Source of the DNA: Bartonella taylorii
GTDB lineage: Bacteria > Pseudomonadota > Alphaproteobacteria > Rhizobiales > Rhizobiaceae
NCBI RefSeq assembly: GCF_023920105.1
Contig: NZ_CP083693.1
Coordinates: 1,815,001 to 1,879,000, forward strand
DNA: 64,000 nucleotides
Direction of reading: 5' to 3'
Below are positions 27,450 through 35,818 of this stretch, in pieces; position 1 is the stretch's first letter, and every line of letters begins with the position of its first letter. Both the position numbers and the translations under genes were made by a program. Below the pieces are notes generated by a model. It did not search any database. It was not told the origin of the DNA and saw nothing but the letters and a program-made list of their open reading frames with translations.

Positions 27450-29917
27450 GTTTCCCTCCTGTCATTTTTTGCCTGCTGTACGAAAATTGGTAACCATATT
27501 GCCGGATCATCACCAACTTCCGCGATAATGCTTTCGGCTAATTCCGCGTTATCAGGTGTACCTGATAACACCAAAAGTTCGTCACTAAAGTCGTGTTCGA
27601 TGGTTTTTCCATCGCTTGTCAGATGGAATTTACCGAGATTCAGTTCTGCAAGCGCAGATTGATCGCCCTGCTTAATGAGAAATTGGCGACTAAACTCACC
27701 GAGTCCTTTAACGAGTTCAAATTCAGTATCTGTTAGTTTAAAACCTTTTGTATAATCTTCATAATTTGCTTTGGGGTTGGCTAGAAAAATGTAAGTCGCA
27801 CATTGTTGAATGAGTGTTTTGGCAATATTACTTTCCAAAGCATCGCTAGGCTCTTGTGTTGCATAAACAAAAATACCATTTTGCTTACGGATAGTCTTTT
27901 GTTTATTTTTCGCTAAATCTTCAAAGTACGGATCTTGCAATGGTTTCCAAAACTCATCAAAGATATACATAAATCGCTGTCCGCTAATCATGCCTTCTGT
28001 GCGGTAAAGCAAATACATCATCACTGGAGTACGAGTTTCCGGATTATCTAAGAATTCTGTAATATCAAAGCCATAAATTTGATGTGTTGAGAGATTAAGT
28101 GCATCACTGGGATTATCAAACAACCATCCATAATCACCACCTTCACACCATTTTACCAAACGAGCGTGAACTGATGGGTGCGCATTGTAATCACTTAAAT
28201 GCGGATTTGGTAAGAATTGCACTAGAAAAGATAAGCGACGGAGCGAGCGATCAATATTGTTACTCATGACAGACATGACAGCTTGGTTAATTTCTTCTTC
28301 GTCGTGGTGTGTGACTTCGCCACCAGCTTCTGCTAACTTTTTAACAAACTGTTTTAGAAAAATTAGGTTTTCTTGTGTAGGAGGGAGTTGGAATGGGTTA
28401 AAACCACTTTGCCTACCAGCTTTAAATGATAAGTATTTTCCTCCCATCGCCCGAATAGCGATTTCCATGCCACGATCTTTATCAAAAACAACGGTTGTTG
28501 GTTTGAACTTTTGTGCTTGCGCTAATAGAAATCCGAGTAGCACTGTTTTACCAGAGCCAGACTGTCCGATGATTGCAGTATTACCAAGTAACCGTTTATT
28601 TGTCGAATCTTCTTCAAGTTTAGAGGCATGAAAATTGAAATAAAGCGGTGTTTTACTCACTGTTTTAAGAATTGTTACTGCCGGTCCCCACGGATTTCCT
28701 GTCGGTTTTCCGGACATAAAATTATGAAAAGATGAAAATGACAAGAAGTTGAGGGATGTAATTGGCGCGGGACGTGGCCGCCATTTCCAATTTGCAGGAA
28801 GTTGCGCCCAATAACCAGCTTCAATAGCTAAATCTACGGGTTTTGGTAATACCGCAACGTCTAGTAGTGCTGCGTTTGCTTTTGCCATATGGTCGCGAAC
28901 TTGTTGAATTGTGTCGCCGTATATGGTCAGTGTGCAATGATGCTCGCCCATGACAAAATGTCCACTTACAAGCTGATTAAGTGCTTCGTCAATTTGCTCA
29001 ATTTGGCTTGTCGCTACATCACGTGCATCGATAAGATTACGTTGATGTCGCTGTAAATAATCTTTGGCAGCATGTCGCGAGAGTACAGAAAAGCTCTGCG
29101 TTAGCACGAACTCGAAATCACTTTCTAACAAAACATTAAGTTGTCCTGGTTTGGTTGTTATGTCATATTCCTTGATTTCCATCATTCCAAACCGGCGCAT
29201 TCCAGTAATTGTGCGCAGTTCACCGAGAGCACCCCATTTTGAGAAAAAAGGCCGATTTATAGATATATAATCGGCAAAACGATCATAGCAGATCGGCATA
29301 GGACGGTATTCGCCATTGACAAGCATTCCGAGAAATTCAAGGGCAGAAGAATAAGCATGACCATTTTTTTCATAAGCACCAAGAAGTTCCGCACCGTAAC
29401 GTTTAAATGACTGTCCTAAGGTACGGTTGATATCATTGAGAGCTTTAATACATGATTCTTGCCGCAGCTTTTTTTGATCAAGTGTTTCACGCTCATGCTG
29501 AGAAAAAAACGACATAACCTTATCAGCTATTGGTTGGAAAACGACAGTTAGATACAGATCATTGACCATAAGGTTATAACCAGTAAAACTTTGCCGGTAT
29601 TTTTCATCAAGTTGATAGCAAAATGTTTTATCAAATGTTGAATCGGGATATTCATAAACACGCCGACGTACAATATGCGTCCACAACGATAAATTAGCTG
29701 ATGCAACACCACGTAGAGTATTGTTTAACTCTTTAGTCCACTGATAGATATCTTCTTCTGAAGCATTTTGATGCGAGCGTCCATCAATTTTCCATACCGA
29801 CAAATATTCAGCGTCTTTGGTAGAGATAATCGTATCTGTAATGTGGTGTGAGTAGGGTATGAATAGACTTACTGGTGTCTCTGATGTGAGGCGCTTGCTG
29901 CTTTCAACAGCTGTCAT
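27425..29917 (-). CDS. trwK: T4SS ATPase TrwK (VirB4 family)
   Basis: 830 aa ATPase that powers pilus assembly. The N-terminal VirB4/CagE domain is followed by a RecA-like domain with Walker A IIGQSGSGKTVLL (about residue 450), the VVFDKDRGMEIAIRAMGGKY segment, Walker B FMYIFDEFWKPLQDP and FVYATQEPSD. The frame is open to 29968, but ATG at 29917 follows AAAGGAGATAAGC and starts just after the trwM stop. It is the most conserved T4SS component. Confidence 0.95.
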   Translation of the reverse strand: MTAVESSKRLTSETPVSLFIPYSHHITDTIISTKDAEYLSVWKIDGRSHQNASEEDIYQWTKELNNTLRGVASANLSLWTHIVRRRVYEYPDSTFDKTFCYQLDEKYRQSFTGYNLMVNDLYLTVVFQPIADKVMSFFSQHERETLDQKKLRQESCIKALNDINRTLGQSFKRYGAELLGAYEKNGHAYSSALEFLGMLVNGEYRPMPICYDRFADYISINRPFFSKWGALGELRTITGMRRFGMMEIKEYDITTKPGQLNVLLESDFEFVLTQSFSVLSRHAAKDYLQRHQRNLIDARDVATSQIEQIDEALNQLVSGHFVMGEHHCTLTIYGDTIQQVRDHMAKANAALLDVAVLPKPVDLAIEAGYWAQLPANWKWRPRPAPITSLNFLSFSSFHNFMSGKPTGNPWGPAVTILKTVSKTPLYFNFHASKLEEDSTNKRLLGNTAIIGQSGSGKTVLLGFLLAQAQKFKPTTVVFDKDRGMEIAIRAMGGKYLSFKAGRQSGFNPFQLPPTQENLIFLKQFVKKLAEAGGEVTHHDEEEINQAVMSVMSNNIDRSLRRLSFLVQFLPNPHLSDYNAHPSVHARLVKWCEGGDYGWLFDNPSDALNLSTHQIYGFDITEFLDNPETRTPVMMYLLYRTEGMISGQRFMYIFDEFWKPLQDPYFEDLAKNKQKTIRKQNGIFVYATQEPSDALESNIAKTLIQQCATYIFLANPKANYEDYTKGFKLTDTEFELVKGLGEFSRQFLIKQGDQSALAELNLGKFHLTSDGKTIEHDFSDELLVLSGTPDNAELAESIIAEVGDDPAIWLPIFVQQAKNDRRETWKKRSFQ

Positions 29918-29919
29918 GC

Positions 29920-30240
29920 TTATCTCCTTTTGCGGTAATGAGAGGGGCTGTAACTTGATGCTCCCCAAAAACTCTTGTTTCGGTTACGGAATTTAGTATC
30001 GATCCACAACCACCAGATCCGGAATGCCTTATCATCATTCTTGGTAATTTGCGCCATAATGAACCATAATGGTGGTGCGATTATCCACAAAAAGATATTT
30101 ATTGTCATGGCAACAGAAGCGACACCTACAACCATAATAATAAGCGGCATCATTGGCACACCCCAAAGTGTTGGAACGCGAGTCGCTCCCTTAAATAAAG
30201 GAAATTCTTCCTGTTTTTGCGGTTTCATGGACGACTCCAC
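29920..30240 (-). CDS. trwM: T4SS inner-membrane protein TrwM (VirB3 family)
   Basis: 106 aa with an adjacent pair of membrane helices (VPMMPLIIMVVGVASVAM and IFLWIIAPPLWFIMAQI). VirB3 features are FKGATRVPTLWGVP at the N-terminus and KNDDKAFRIWWLWIDTKFRN after the helices. It works with VirB4 in pilus assembly. The stop precedes the trwK start by 2 bp and its own start abuts the last trwL. Confidence 0.93.
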   Translation of the reverse strand: MESSMKPQKQEEFPLFKGATRVPTLWGVPMMPLIIMVVGVASVAMTINIFLWIIAPPLWFIMAQITKNDDKAFRIWWLWIDTKFRNRNKSFWGASSYSPSHYRKRR

Positions 30241-30561
30241 TTAATTGATATGATATAATATATGGCTAAGATAGAATGCTGCACCAGCAATAACAACACT
30301 GAACGCCCACCGTGCAAACGTAGCTCTTGCGATAAGACGAAACGCCCAAAGGAGCAATAGAAATAAAAGCATGATAGCAGCAGCAATGGGAATAATTATA
30401 CTTAACCCGTATTGCATGCCTATGAAAATATCTACGCTATTTGTTTTTTCTTGAGCATATGTGGGCTGAGTCGCTAAGAATAAAATTAGAGTTATAAAAA
30501 CAACACGAACCTTGTTGCTTACATTTTCAATTTTTACCTGAAAAGTGTTTAATTGCTTCAT
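30241..30561 (-). CDS. trwL8: Divergent TrwL pilin (VirB2 family), copy 8
   Basis: 106 aa starting MKQLNTFQVK, with a signal peptide ending PTYAQ and two hydrophobic helices (SIIIPIAAAIMLLFLLLLW and SVVIAGAAFYL). It keeps the IIPIAAA and R-x-x-F-x-R-W-A motifs of VirB2 pilins but is the least similar copy. It directly precedes trwM, where R388 has its single trwL, so it may be the oldest or a specialised pilin. Start chosen at 30561 by comparison with the other copies. Confidence 0.85.
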   Translation of the reverse strand: MKQLNTFQVKIENVSNKVRVVFITLILFLATQPTYAQEKTNSVDIFIGMQYGLSIIIPIAAAIMLLFLLLLWAFRLIARATFARWAFSVVIAGAAFYLSHILYHIN

Positions 30562-30708
30562 GTTTTTATTCCCATCATGACTGAAGTTACAATAAATAAC
30601 ATCCTTCCCTTGCTGCATAAGTGAAGATTATCATTGGCGCATCTATAACCGATAGACAAGGCCTTCATGTTAAAAAACATTTCGTTCCATGCGGCTTTAA
30701 ATTGTACT

Positions 30709-31023
30709 TTAATTAGATGCAAACAACATTGTGGTAAGTTCAGTTGCTGAGCCAGCGATAACCACACCGATTGCCCATCGCACAAACGTATCTCTACCAA
30801 TGTAGCGCCCTGCATAACCAATTGCTAAGCACAGAAGTATAACGGCAGCTGCAATAGGGATGATGTTGCCAATAAGATCTGTTTGTAAAGCCTTTAAAGC
30901 TTTATTAGCTTTACCCAGAACCTGAGCATGTGCAGAACTATTCATAAAAAGAATGGTCATAGCTGCAGCAATTACGATAACATTTTTGTTATTTTTTGTT
31001 TTAATATCATTTAATCGTTTCAT
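30709..31023 (-). CDS. trwL7: TrwL pilin (VirB2 family), copy 7
   Basis: 104 aa (ATG at 31023; an in-frame GTG lies 9 bp upstream). Signal peptide ending SSAHAQ, then mature pilin VLGKANKALKALQTDL, helix IIPIAAAVILLCLAIGYAG, loop RYIGRDTFVRWAIG and a second helix. TrwL proteins are surface-exposed pilins, and Bartonella carries several variants. Confidence 0.92.
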   Translation of the reverse strand: MKRLNDIKTKNNKNVIVIAAAMTILFMNSSAHAQVLGKANKALKALQTDLIGNIIPIAAAVILLCLAIGYAGRYIGRDTFVRWAIGVVIAGSATELTTMLFASN

Positions 31024-31085
31024 GTTTTTCACTTTTAAATAAAGAATATTTCGTATTATACTGATTTTATAATTAAATTCAATTA

Positions 31086-31394
31086 GTTTTAAACAATATA
31101 TCGAAAAATTAGATTGCTAAGCCAGCAATGACCACGGCAATCCCCATCGCACAAACGTATCTCTTCCAATGTAGCGCCCTGCATAACCAATTGCTAAGCA
31201 CAGAAGTATAACGGTAGCGGCGATAGGGATGATGTGGTCAATAAGATCTGTTTGTAACTCATCTAAAGCCTTTTTAGCATTACTCAAAGCTTTTTAGGCA
31301 TACAAAGAACTATTCATAAAAAATATGGCTATAGTTGTAGTAAATGAGATGATTCTATTGTTATTTTTTAATTGAAAATATCTAATTGTTTCAT
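31086..31394 (-). pseudogene. Broken trwL copy
   Basis: The remains of a TrwL gene start at ATG 31394 (MKQLDIF). A single-base loss shifts the frame at once, a TAA replaces Gln after the YA of the signal cleavage site (plus strand TTTTTAGGCATAC near 31297), and another small deletion lies before the last helix. The core IIPIAA and YAGRYIG coding still reads. It sits between copies 6 and 7. Confidence 0.85.
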
Positions 31395-31556
31395 ATTACT
31401 TATCCCAATTAAAATTAAAATTTTTACTGAAGAACTCCTTTTTCAGTTGTACAAGTAATTTTTTCATTTTACGCATGACATTATCGAAATGGGAAGATCC
31501 GCTTCGAATATGTGGAGTACTTCATATTACACATATTGATGCTTTATGTTTAGTCA

Positions 31557-31865
31557 TTATTGGAACAACATTGTAGTAAGTTCGCCTGCTGAGCCCGCGA
31601 GAACCACGCCGATTGCCCATCGCACGAACGTATCTCTACCAATGTAGCGCCCTGCATAACCAATTGCTAAGCATAAAAGTATAACGGCAGCTGCAATAGG
31701 GATGATGTTTTCAATAAGATCTTTCTGCAAAGCCTTTAAAGCTTTGTCAGCTTTAGTTAGAACTTGAGCATACACAGGACTATTCATAAAAAACATAATT
31801 ATAGTCGTGGTAAATGCGATGATTGTGTTGTTATATTTTAATTGTATATTATTTAATTTCTTCAT
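31557..31865 (-). CDS. trwL6: TrwL pilin (VirB2 family), copy 6
   Basis: 102 aa, type with N-terminus KKLNNIQLKYNNTIIAFTTT and signal end PVYAQ; almost the same as copy 3. The mature part is VLTKADKALKALQKDL followed by the shared two-helix pilin body. Copies 5 and 6 mirror copies 2 and 3, pointing to duplication of a two-gene block. Confidence 0.92.
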   Translation of the reverse strand: MKKLNNIQLKYNNTIIAFTTTIIMFFMNSPVYAQVLTKADKALKALQKDLIENIIPIAAAVILLCLAIGYAGRYIGRDTFVRWAIGVVLAGSAGELTTMLFQ

Positions 31866-31963
31866 ATTATTTACTCCTAATTAAAGTTATTTATAATAAT
31901 GTCTGTTTTACAATATAATAAAGCTTATAATCGGTATATTTATAATTGTTTCTATAGCTTTCA

Positions 31964-32278
31964 TTATGGTTTAAACAACATTGCGACAAGCTCAGTTGCT
32001 GAGCCAGCGATAACCACGCCGATTGCCCATCGCACAAACGTATCTCTACCAATGTAGCGCCCTGCATAACCAATTGCTAAGCACAGAAGTATAACGGCAG
32101 CGGCAATAGGGATGATGTTGCCAATAAGATCTGTTTGCAGAGCCTCTAAAGCTTTTTTAGCTTTACCCAGAACCTGAGCATATGCAGGATTATTCATAAA
32201 AAGAACAGTTATAGCCGCAGCAGTTGCTATGCTTTTATTATTTTTTTTTAATAATTGTTTTATGTTTTGTATTTTCAT
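31964..32278 (-). CDS. trwL5: TrwL pilin (VirB2 family), copy 5
   Basis: 104 aa starting MKIQNIKQLLKKNNKS (the frame extends 14 codons upstream; start chosen at 32278 by analogy). Signal end PAYAQ, mature VLGKAKKALEALQTDL and the shared helices. The N-terminal half is the same as copies 2 and 4. Confidence 0.92.
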   Translation of the reverse strand: MKIQNIKQLLKKNNKSIATAAAITVLFMNNPAYAQVLGKAKKALEALQTDLIGNIIPIAAAVILLCLAIGYAGRYIGRDTFVRWAIGVVIAGSATELVAMLFKP

Positions 32279-32405
32279 TGAAATTATCCATAAATAAATA
32301 ACTATTTTTCTTTTTTGCAATATAAGTGAAAATGATTATTGTATATTCACAACTTATAGATGCGAATTTCGCTTTTTAAAAAAGGAAAACACATTCTCTT
32401 TAGCA

Positions 32406-32723
32406 CTATGGTGTTTTGAACAACATTGTGACAAGTTCAGTTGCTGAGCCCGCGATGACCACACCGATTGCCCAACGTACAAATGTATCTTTTCCAATGT
32501 AGCGCCCTGCATAACCAATTGCTAAACATAAAAGTATAACGGCAGCGGCAATAGGGATGATGTGATTAATAAGATCTGTTTGCAGGGCCGTTAAAGCTTT
32601 GTTAGCTTTATCCAGAACCTGAGCATACGCAGGATTATTCATAAAAAGAACAGTTATAGCCGCAGCAGTTGCTATGCTTTTATTATTTTTTTTTAATAAT
32701 TGTTTTATGTTTTGTATTTTCAT
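32406..32723 (-). CDS. trwL4: TrwL pilin (VirB2 family), copy 4
   Basis: 105 aa with the MKIQNIKQLLKK N-terminus and PAYAQ cleavage region. The mature start is VLDKANKALTALQTDLINH, and YIGKDTF replaces the YIGRDTF seen in most copies. It shares its 5' leader with copies 2 and 5. Confidence 0.92.
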   Translation of the reverse strand: MKIQNIKQLLKKNNKSIATAAAITVLFMNNPAYAQVLDKANKALTALQTDLINHIIPIAAAVILLCLAIGYAGRYIGKDTFVRWAIGVVIAGSATELVTMLFKTP

Positions 32724-32849
32724 TGAAATTATCCATAAATAAATAACTATTTTTCTTTTTTGCAATATAAGTGAAAATGATCATTGTATATTCACAACTT
32801 ATAGATGCGAATTTCGCTTTTTAAAAAAGGAAAACACATTCTCTTTAGC

Positions 32850-33164
32850 CTATACTGTTTTAAACAACATTGTAGTAAGTTCGCCTGCTGAGCCCGCGAG
32901 AACCACACCGATTGCCCATCGCACGAACGTATCTCTACCAATGTAGCGCCCTGCATAACCAATTGCTAAGCATAAAAGTATAACAGCAGCGGCAATGGGG
33001 ATGATGTTGGTAATAAGATCTGTTTGCAAAGCCTTTAAAGCTCTGTCAGCTTTACTTAGAACTTGAGCATACACAGGACTATTCATAAAAAACATAATTA
33101 TAGTCGTGGTAAATGCGATGATTGTGTTGTTATATTTTAATTGTATATTATTTAATTTCTTCAT
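32850..33164 (-). CDS. trwL3: TrwL pilin (VirB2 family), copy 3
   Basis: 104 aa of the KKLNNIQLKYNN type like copy 6. Mature segment VLSKADRALKALQTDLITN and the common helices IIPIAAAVILLCLAIGYAG and GVVLAGSAGEL. It lies upstream of copy 4. Confidence 0.92.
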   Translation of the reverse strand: MKKLNNIQLKYNNTIIAFTTTIIMFFMNSPVYAQVLSKADRALKALQTDLITNIIPIAAAVILLCLAIGYAGRYIGRDTFVRWAIGVVLAGSAGELTTMLFKTV

Positions 33165-33262
33165 ATTATTTACTCTTAATTAAAGTTATTTATAATAATA
33201 TCTGTTTTACAATATAATAAAGCTTATAATCGGTATATTTATAACTGTTTCTATAGCTTTCA

Positions 33263-33577
33263 TTATGGTTTAAACAACATTGCGACAAGCTCAGTTGCTG
33301 AGCCAGCGATAACCACGCCGATTGCCCATCGCACAAACGTATCTCTACCAATGTAGCGCCCTGCATAACCAATTGCTAAGCATAAAAGTATAACGGCAGC
33401 TGCAATAGGGATGATGTTGCCAATAAGATCTTTCTGCAGAGCCTCTAAAGCTTTTTTAGCTTTATCCAGAACCTGAGCATATGCAGGATTATTCATAAAA
33501 AGAACAGTTATAGCCGCAGCAGTTGCTATGCTTTTATTATTTTTTTTTAATAATTGTTTTATGTTTTGTATTTTCAT
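33263..33577 (-). CDS. trwL2: TrwL pilin (VirB2 family), copy 2
   Basis: 104 aa of the MKIQNIKQLLKK type. Mature segment VLDKAKKALEALQKDLIGN, then the shared helices, ending LVAMLFKP as in copy 5. Start chosen at 33577 for consistency with other copies. Confidence 0.92.
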   Translation of the reverse strand: MKIQNIKQLLKKNNKSIATAAAITVLFMNNPAYAQVLDKAKKALEALQKDLIGNIIPIAAAVILLCLAIGYAGRYIGRDTFVRWAIGVVIAGSATELVAMLFKP

Positions 33578-33703
33578 TGAAATTATCCATAAATAAATAA
33601 CTATTTTTCTTTTTTGCAATATAAGTGAAAATGATTATTGTATATTTACAACTTATAGATGCGAATTTCGCTTTTTAAAAAAGGAAAACACATTCTCTTT
33701 AGC

Positions 33704-34018
33704 CTATACTGTTTTAAACAACATTGCGGTAAGTTCGCCTGCTGAGCCCGCGATGACCACACCGATTGCCCAACGTACAAATGTATCTTTTCCAATGTAG
33801 CGCCCTGCATAACAAATTGCTAAACATAAAAGTATAACGGCAGCGGCAATAGGGATAATTATCTTCAATTGTGCATCTAAAGATTCTAAAGCAGTTTTTG
33901 CTTTAGCCAAAGCTTGTTGTGCATACACAGGATGTACTATAAAAAATGCAACTACAGCCGCGGTAGTTGCGATGATTTTATTACGAACTGTTGTTTTAAG
34001 AGTATTTGTTTTTTTCAT
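33704..34018 (-). CDS. trwL1: TrwL pilin (VirB2 family), copy 1
   Basis: 104 aa, first pilin of the array. The N-terminus (KKTNTLKTTVRNKIIATTAA) and mature start ALAKAKTALESLDAQLK differ from the rest, while the helices are shared (note AICYAGRYIGKDTF). Its ATG overlaps the TGA of the upstream small gene, so they are probably translationally coupled. Confidence 0.92.
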   Translation of the reverse strand: MKKTNTLKTTVRNKIIATTAAVVAFFIVHPVYAQQALAKAKTALESLDAQLKIIIPIAAAVILLCLAICYAGRYIGKDTFVRWAIGVVIAGSAGELTAMLFKTV

Positions 34019-34281
34019 GTTTTTTCATCCTTATTAAGTTTAAAACTGCCATAAACAACACCTCTTTCATGAAGAAATTTAAAGAGATACTTCGGATCGG
34101 CCCAAGTTCTCAGTTTTCCTCTCTGTGTAAGAAGTGTATACTTGTTTGGCTTTTTGGTTATTGGATCATCTGCAACAAACGTAAAATACCATTCTCTCTC
34201 TGAACGCATCACAATCGTAACTTCACGTGCCGCTTTCTGATTGAATGCTGCATCAACGCTGTTTTGTTCTATCATTTTCAT
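34015..34281 (-). CDS. Small trw-locus protein at the korA position
   Basis: 88 aa, ATG at 34281 (the frame continues to a TTG at 34296). It has a WYFTFVADDP strand region, then YTLLTQRGKLRTWADPKYLFKFLHERGV split by short loops; this RGxLRxWxxxxxLxxFLxxxGV pattern recalls small plasmid ParC/partition-type or regulatory proteins. In plasmid R388 korA lies between trwL and trwN, the same place, so a regulatory role is possible, but I see no helix-turn-helix I would trust. Ends in an ATGA overlap with trwL1. Confidence 0.6.
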   Translation of the reverse strand: MKMIEQNSVDAAFNQKAAREVTIVMRSEREWYFTFVADDPITKKPNKYTLLTQRGKLRTWADPKYLFKFLHERGVVYGSFKLNKDEKT

Positions 34282-34407
34282 TATCTCTGCCCTCAATTAG
34301 AAAGATTTCATTCAATCTTACTAATTAGAGCTTTAATATTCCTTTATCTACTTTTCATTATTGTATCCTATCAAAATTGCAGTTCTCATTTGTAAAAGCA
34401 GGTATAA

Positions 34408-35064
34408 TTACTCCTGTTGCTTTTCTAATGAAGAGGGATCTTCTGCTGTAAAGGCATCACGAACACCACTTGCCTTATGTGTAAATACATCTGCCGGTTC
34501 TTCTGAGGAGGGTAGAAGAGGTTCTGTCTCGATTATATGTTCTTGTCCTTTCGTATGAAGTTGTAGAGTTTCTTGCAACTCTTCACCTACAAGTGTAGGA
34601 ACTTTCACTCCGGTATGCGAAGAAACTTTTTGCACAGAGGCGGTACTAAAACCGCCGTTGAAATTTCTTGTTTTGTAATAGCTTAACGCTGCTTGCAGTG
34701 CAGTTCTTTCAAAGCTGTACTTTGACACTGCTTGTTTATAGCAGTAAGTCAGAATAACTTGTGCAGCTTTGAGGTTTTTGCATGGATCAAATAAATCAGA
34801 ATAAGATGTACAAACCAATTCCAAATTATTGACATTAATTTGTCCTAAACTTATGTCAAAATTATGACAGTTATGCATAAGTTTTTCAGCCGTTGCGATT
34901 TCTTCTTGAAACGTAGAAGGTTGATGTGAGAGTTTGTGACAATCGTTGAATCCTATCACATAGATATAATCCTGTGATTTTTGCATAACAACGGCTGGAA
35001 ATGTCGTGGGATGAATAGTGGGTGCGCATGTGGCTAAGAGCATCATGAAGTTTGGAATAGTCAT
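34408..35064 (-). CDS. trwN: TrwN, VirB1-like lytic transglycosylase with altered catalytic residue
   Basis: 218 aa. The VirB1-type SLT domain runs from about residue 5 to 112: LLATCAP, a KLSHQPSTFQEEIATAEKL stretch, NFDISLGQINVNNL and LFDPCKNLKAAQVIL. Where VirB1 proteins have V-E-S with the catalytic Glu, this has QKS, so Lys29 (AAA at 34980-34978) replaces it. The C-terminal ~100 residues are acidic and not conserved. No clear signal peptide. ATG at 35064 overlaps the TAA of the upstream ORF (TAATG). Peptidoglycan cleavage is doubtful without the Glu. Confidence 0.8.
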   Translation of the reverse strand: MTIPNFMMLLATCAPTIHPTTFPAVVMQKSQDYIYVIGFNDCHKLSHQPSTFQEEIATAEKLMHNCHNFDISLGQINVNNLELVCTSYSDLFDPCKNLKAAQVILTYCYKQAVSKYSFERTALQAALSYYKTRNFNGGFSTASVQKVSSHTGVKVPTLVGEELQETLQLHTKGQEHIIETEPLLPSSEEPADVFTHKASGVRDAFTAEDPSSLEKQQE

Positions 35065-35690
35065 TAGCAGTACACCCGATAACAAAAAAATTTACAGATA
35101 GAAACGCGAGTGCTGTACAGATTCTCCAACTGTCTCCACACTGAACTACCATAGATTTGCAGAGTCAGATTGGACAGCCCAAAATCTTGTTTTTTATGAC
35201 TATAGATTTTGTTCTTTCTGAAGACATTTTTGATATATGCCAACATCCGCTCAACTTTGTAAACAGGCAAAAGGAAACGGGATATATTAGACCGACCGAT
35301 GCTACGATCACTGCTATTATAAAAAGAGAGATTGAATCTAAACCATGGCTCTTTCTGTTGGTGCATTGCGACTGGTGACTTAATGTAATATTCTGTAGAT
35401 TTCACTGTTTCAGAGTATAGCTGATATGAAGCAGAAACCGGTTGTATATGACAGTGCTTCTTATTGTTAGAACAAAGTGCACTGTTGTTATGCATAGAGG
35501 GCTTGTTCTTTTTTAATGATTGCCATAATTTATACAGTTGCGATTTATACTCACTTTCGACTGCTGTTCTCAGAGAGTCGGAAGGGTGCAATGGGTCTTT
35601 TACACTCCGATTACCAATTTCAGGAACCAAACTGAAATAGGGTGCTGTAGTGACAAAAGAGACACCAACAAGTGATCCTTCGTTGTTCAA
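35064..35690 (-). CDS. Hypothetical protein upstream of trwN
   Basis: 208 aa from a TTG at 35690 with GGAG eight bases upstream; no ATG gives a similar length. Not recognised. It is basic, Ser/Asn/Tyr-rich and Cys-containing, without clear domains or membrane segments; one helical stretch is VESEYKSQLYKLWQSLKKNK. Support for a real gene is its length, the TAATG overlap with trwN, and its place where R388 has korB. It could equally be a decayed gene that happens to stay open. Confidence 0.4.
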   Translation of the reverse strand: MNNEGSLVGVSFVTTAPYFSLVPEIGNRSVKDPLHPSDSLRTAVESEYKSQLYKLWQSLKKNKPSMHNNSALCSNNKKHCHIQPVSASYQLYSETVKSTEYYIKSPVAMHQQKEPWFRFNLSFYNSSDRSIGRSNISRFLLPVYKVERMLAYIKNVFRKNKIYSHKKQDFGLSNLTLQIYGSSVWRQLENLYSTRVSICKFFCYRVYC

Positions 35691-35818
35691 AGCACAACTC
35701 CGTGAAAGTGATATACTTTTCGTAATTTTAGTTTCGATAATAATGAAGACGGAATTCGTATATAATTGTGTTAAAAATATGGCGAAACATAATTCTTTTT
35801 TGCAAGGGGAGTAATAAG
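35691..35818. promoter_or_regulatory. Divergent promoter region between the trw operon and the hns-like gene
   Basis: This 128 bp gap separates the minus-strand trw run from the plus-strand H-NS-like gene, so both promoters should lie here. AT-rich tracts such as GTATATAATTGTG (near 35757-35769) resemble a -10 region for the plus-strand gene. GGGGAG lies 8 bp before its GTG. Confidence 0.45.

Noticed and set aside
35768..35818. Longer start for the H-NS-like protein at 35768
   Set aside because: The extra 17 residues are not H-NS-like, and GGGGAG sits at proper distance only from GTG at 35819.
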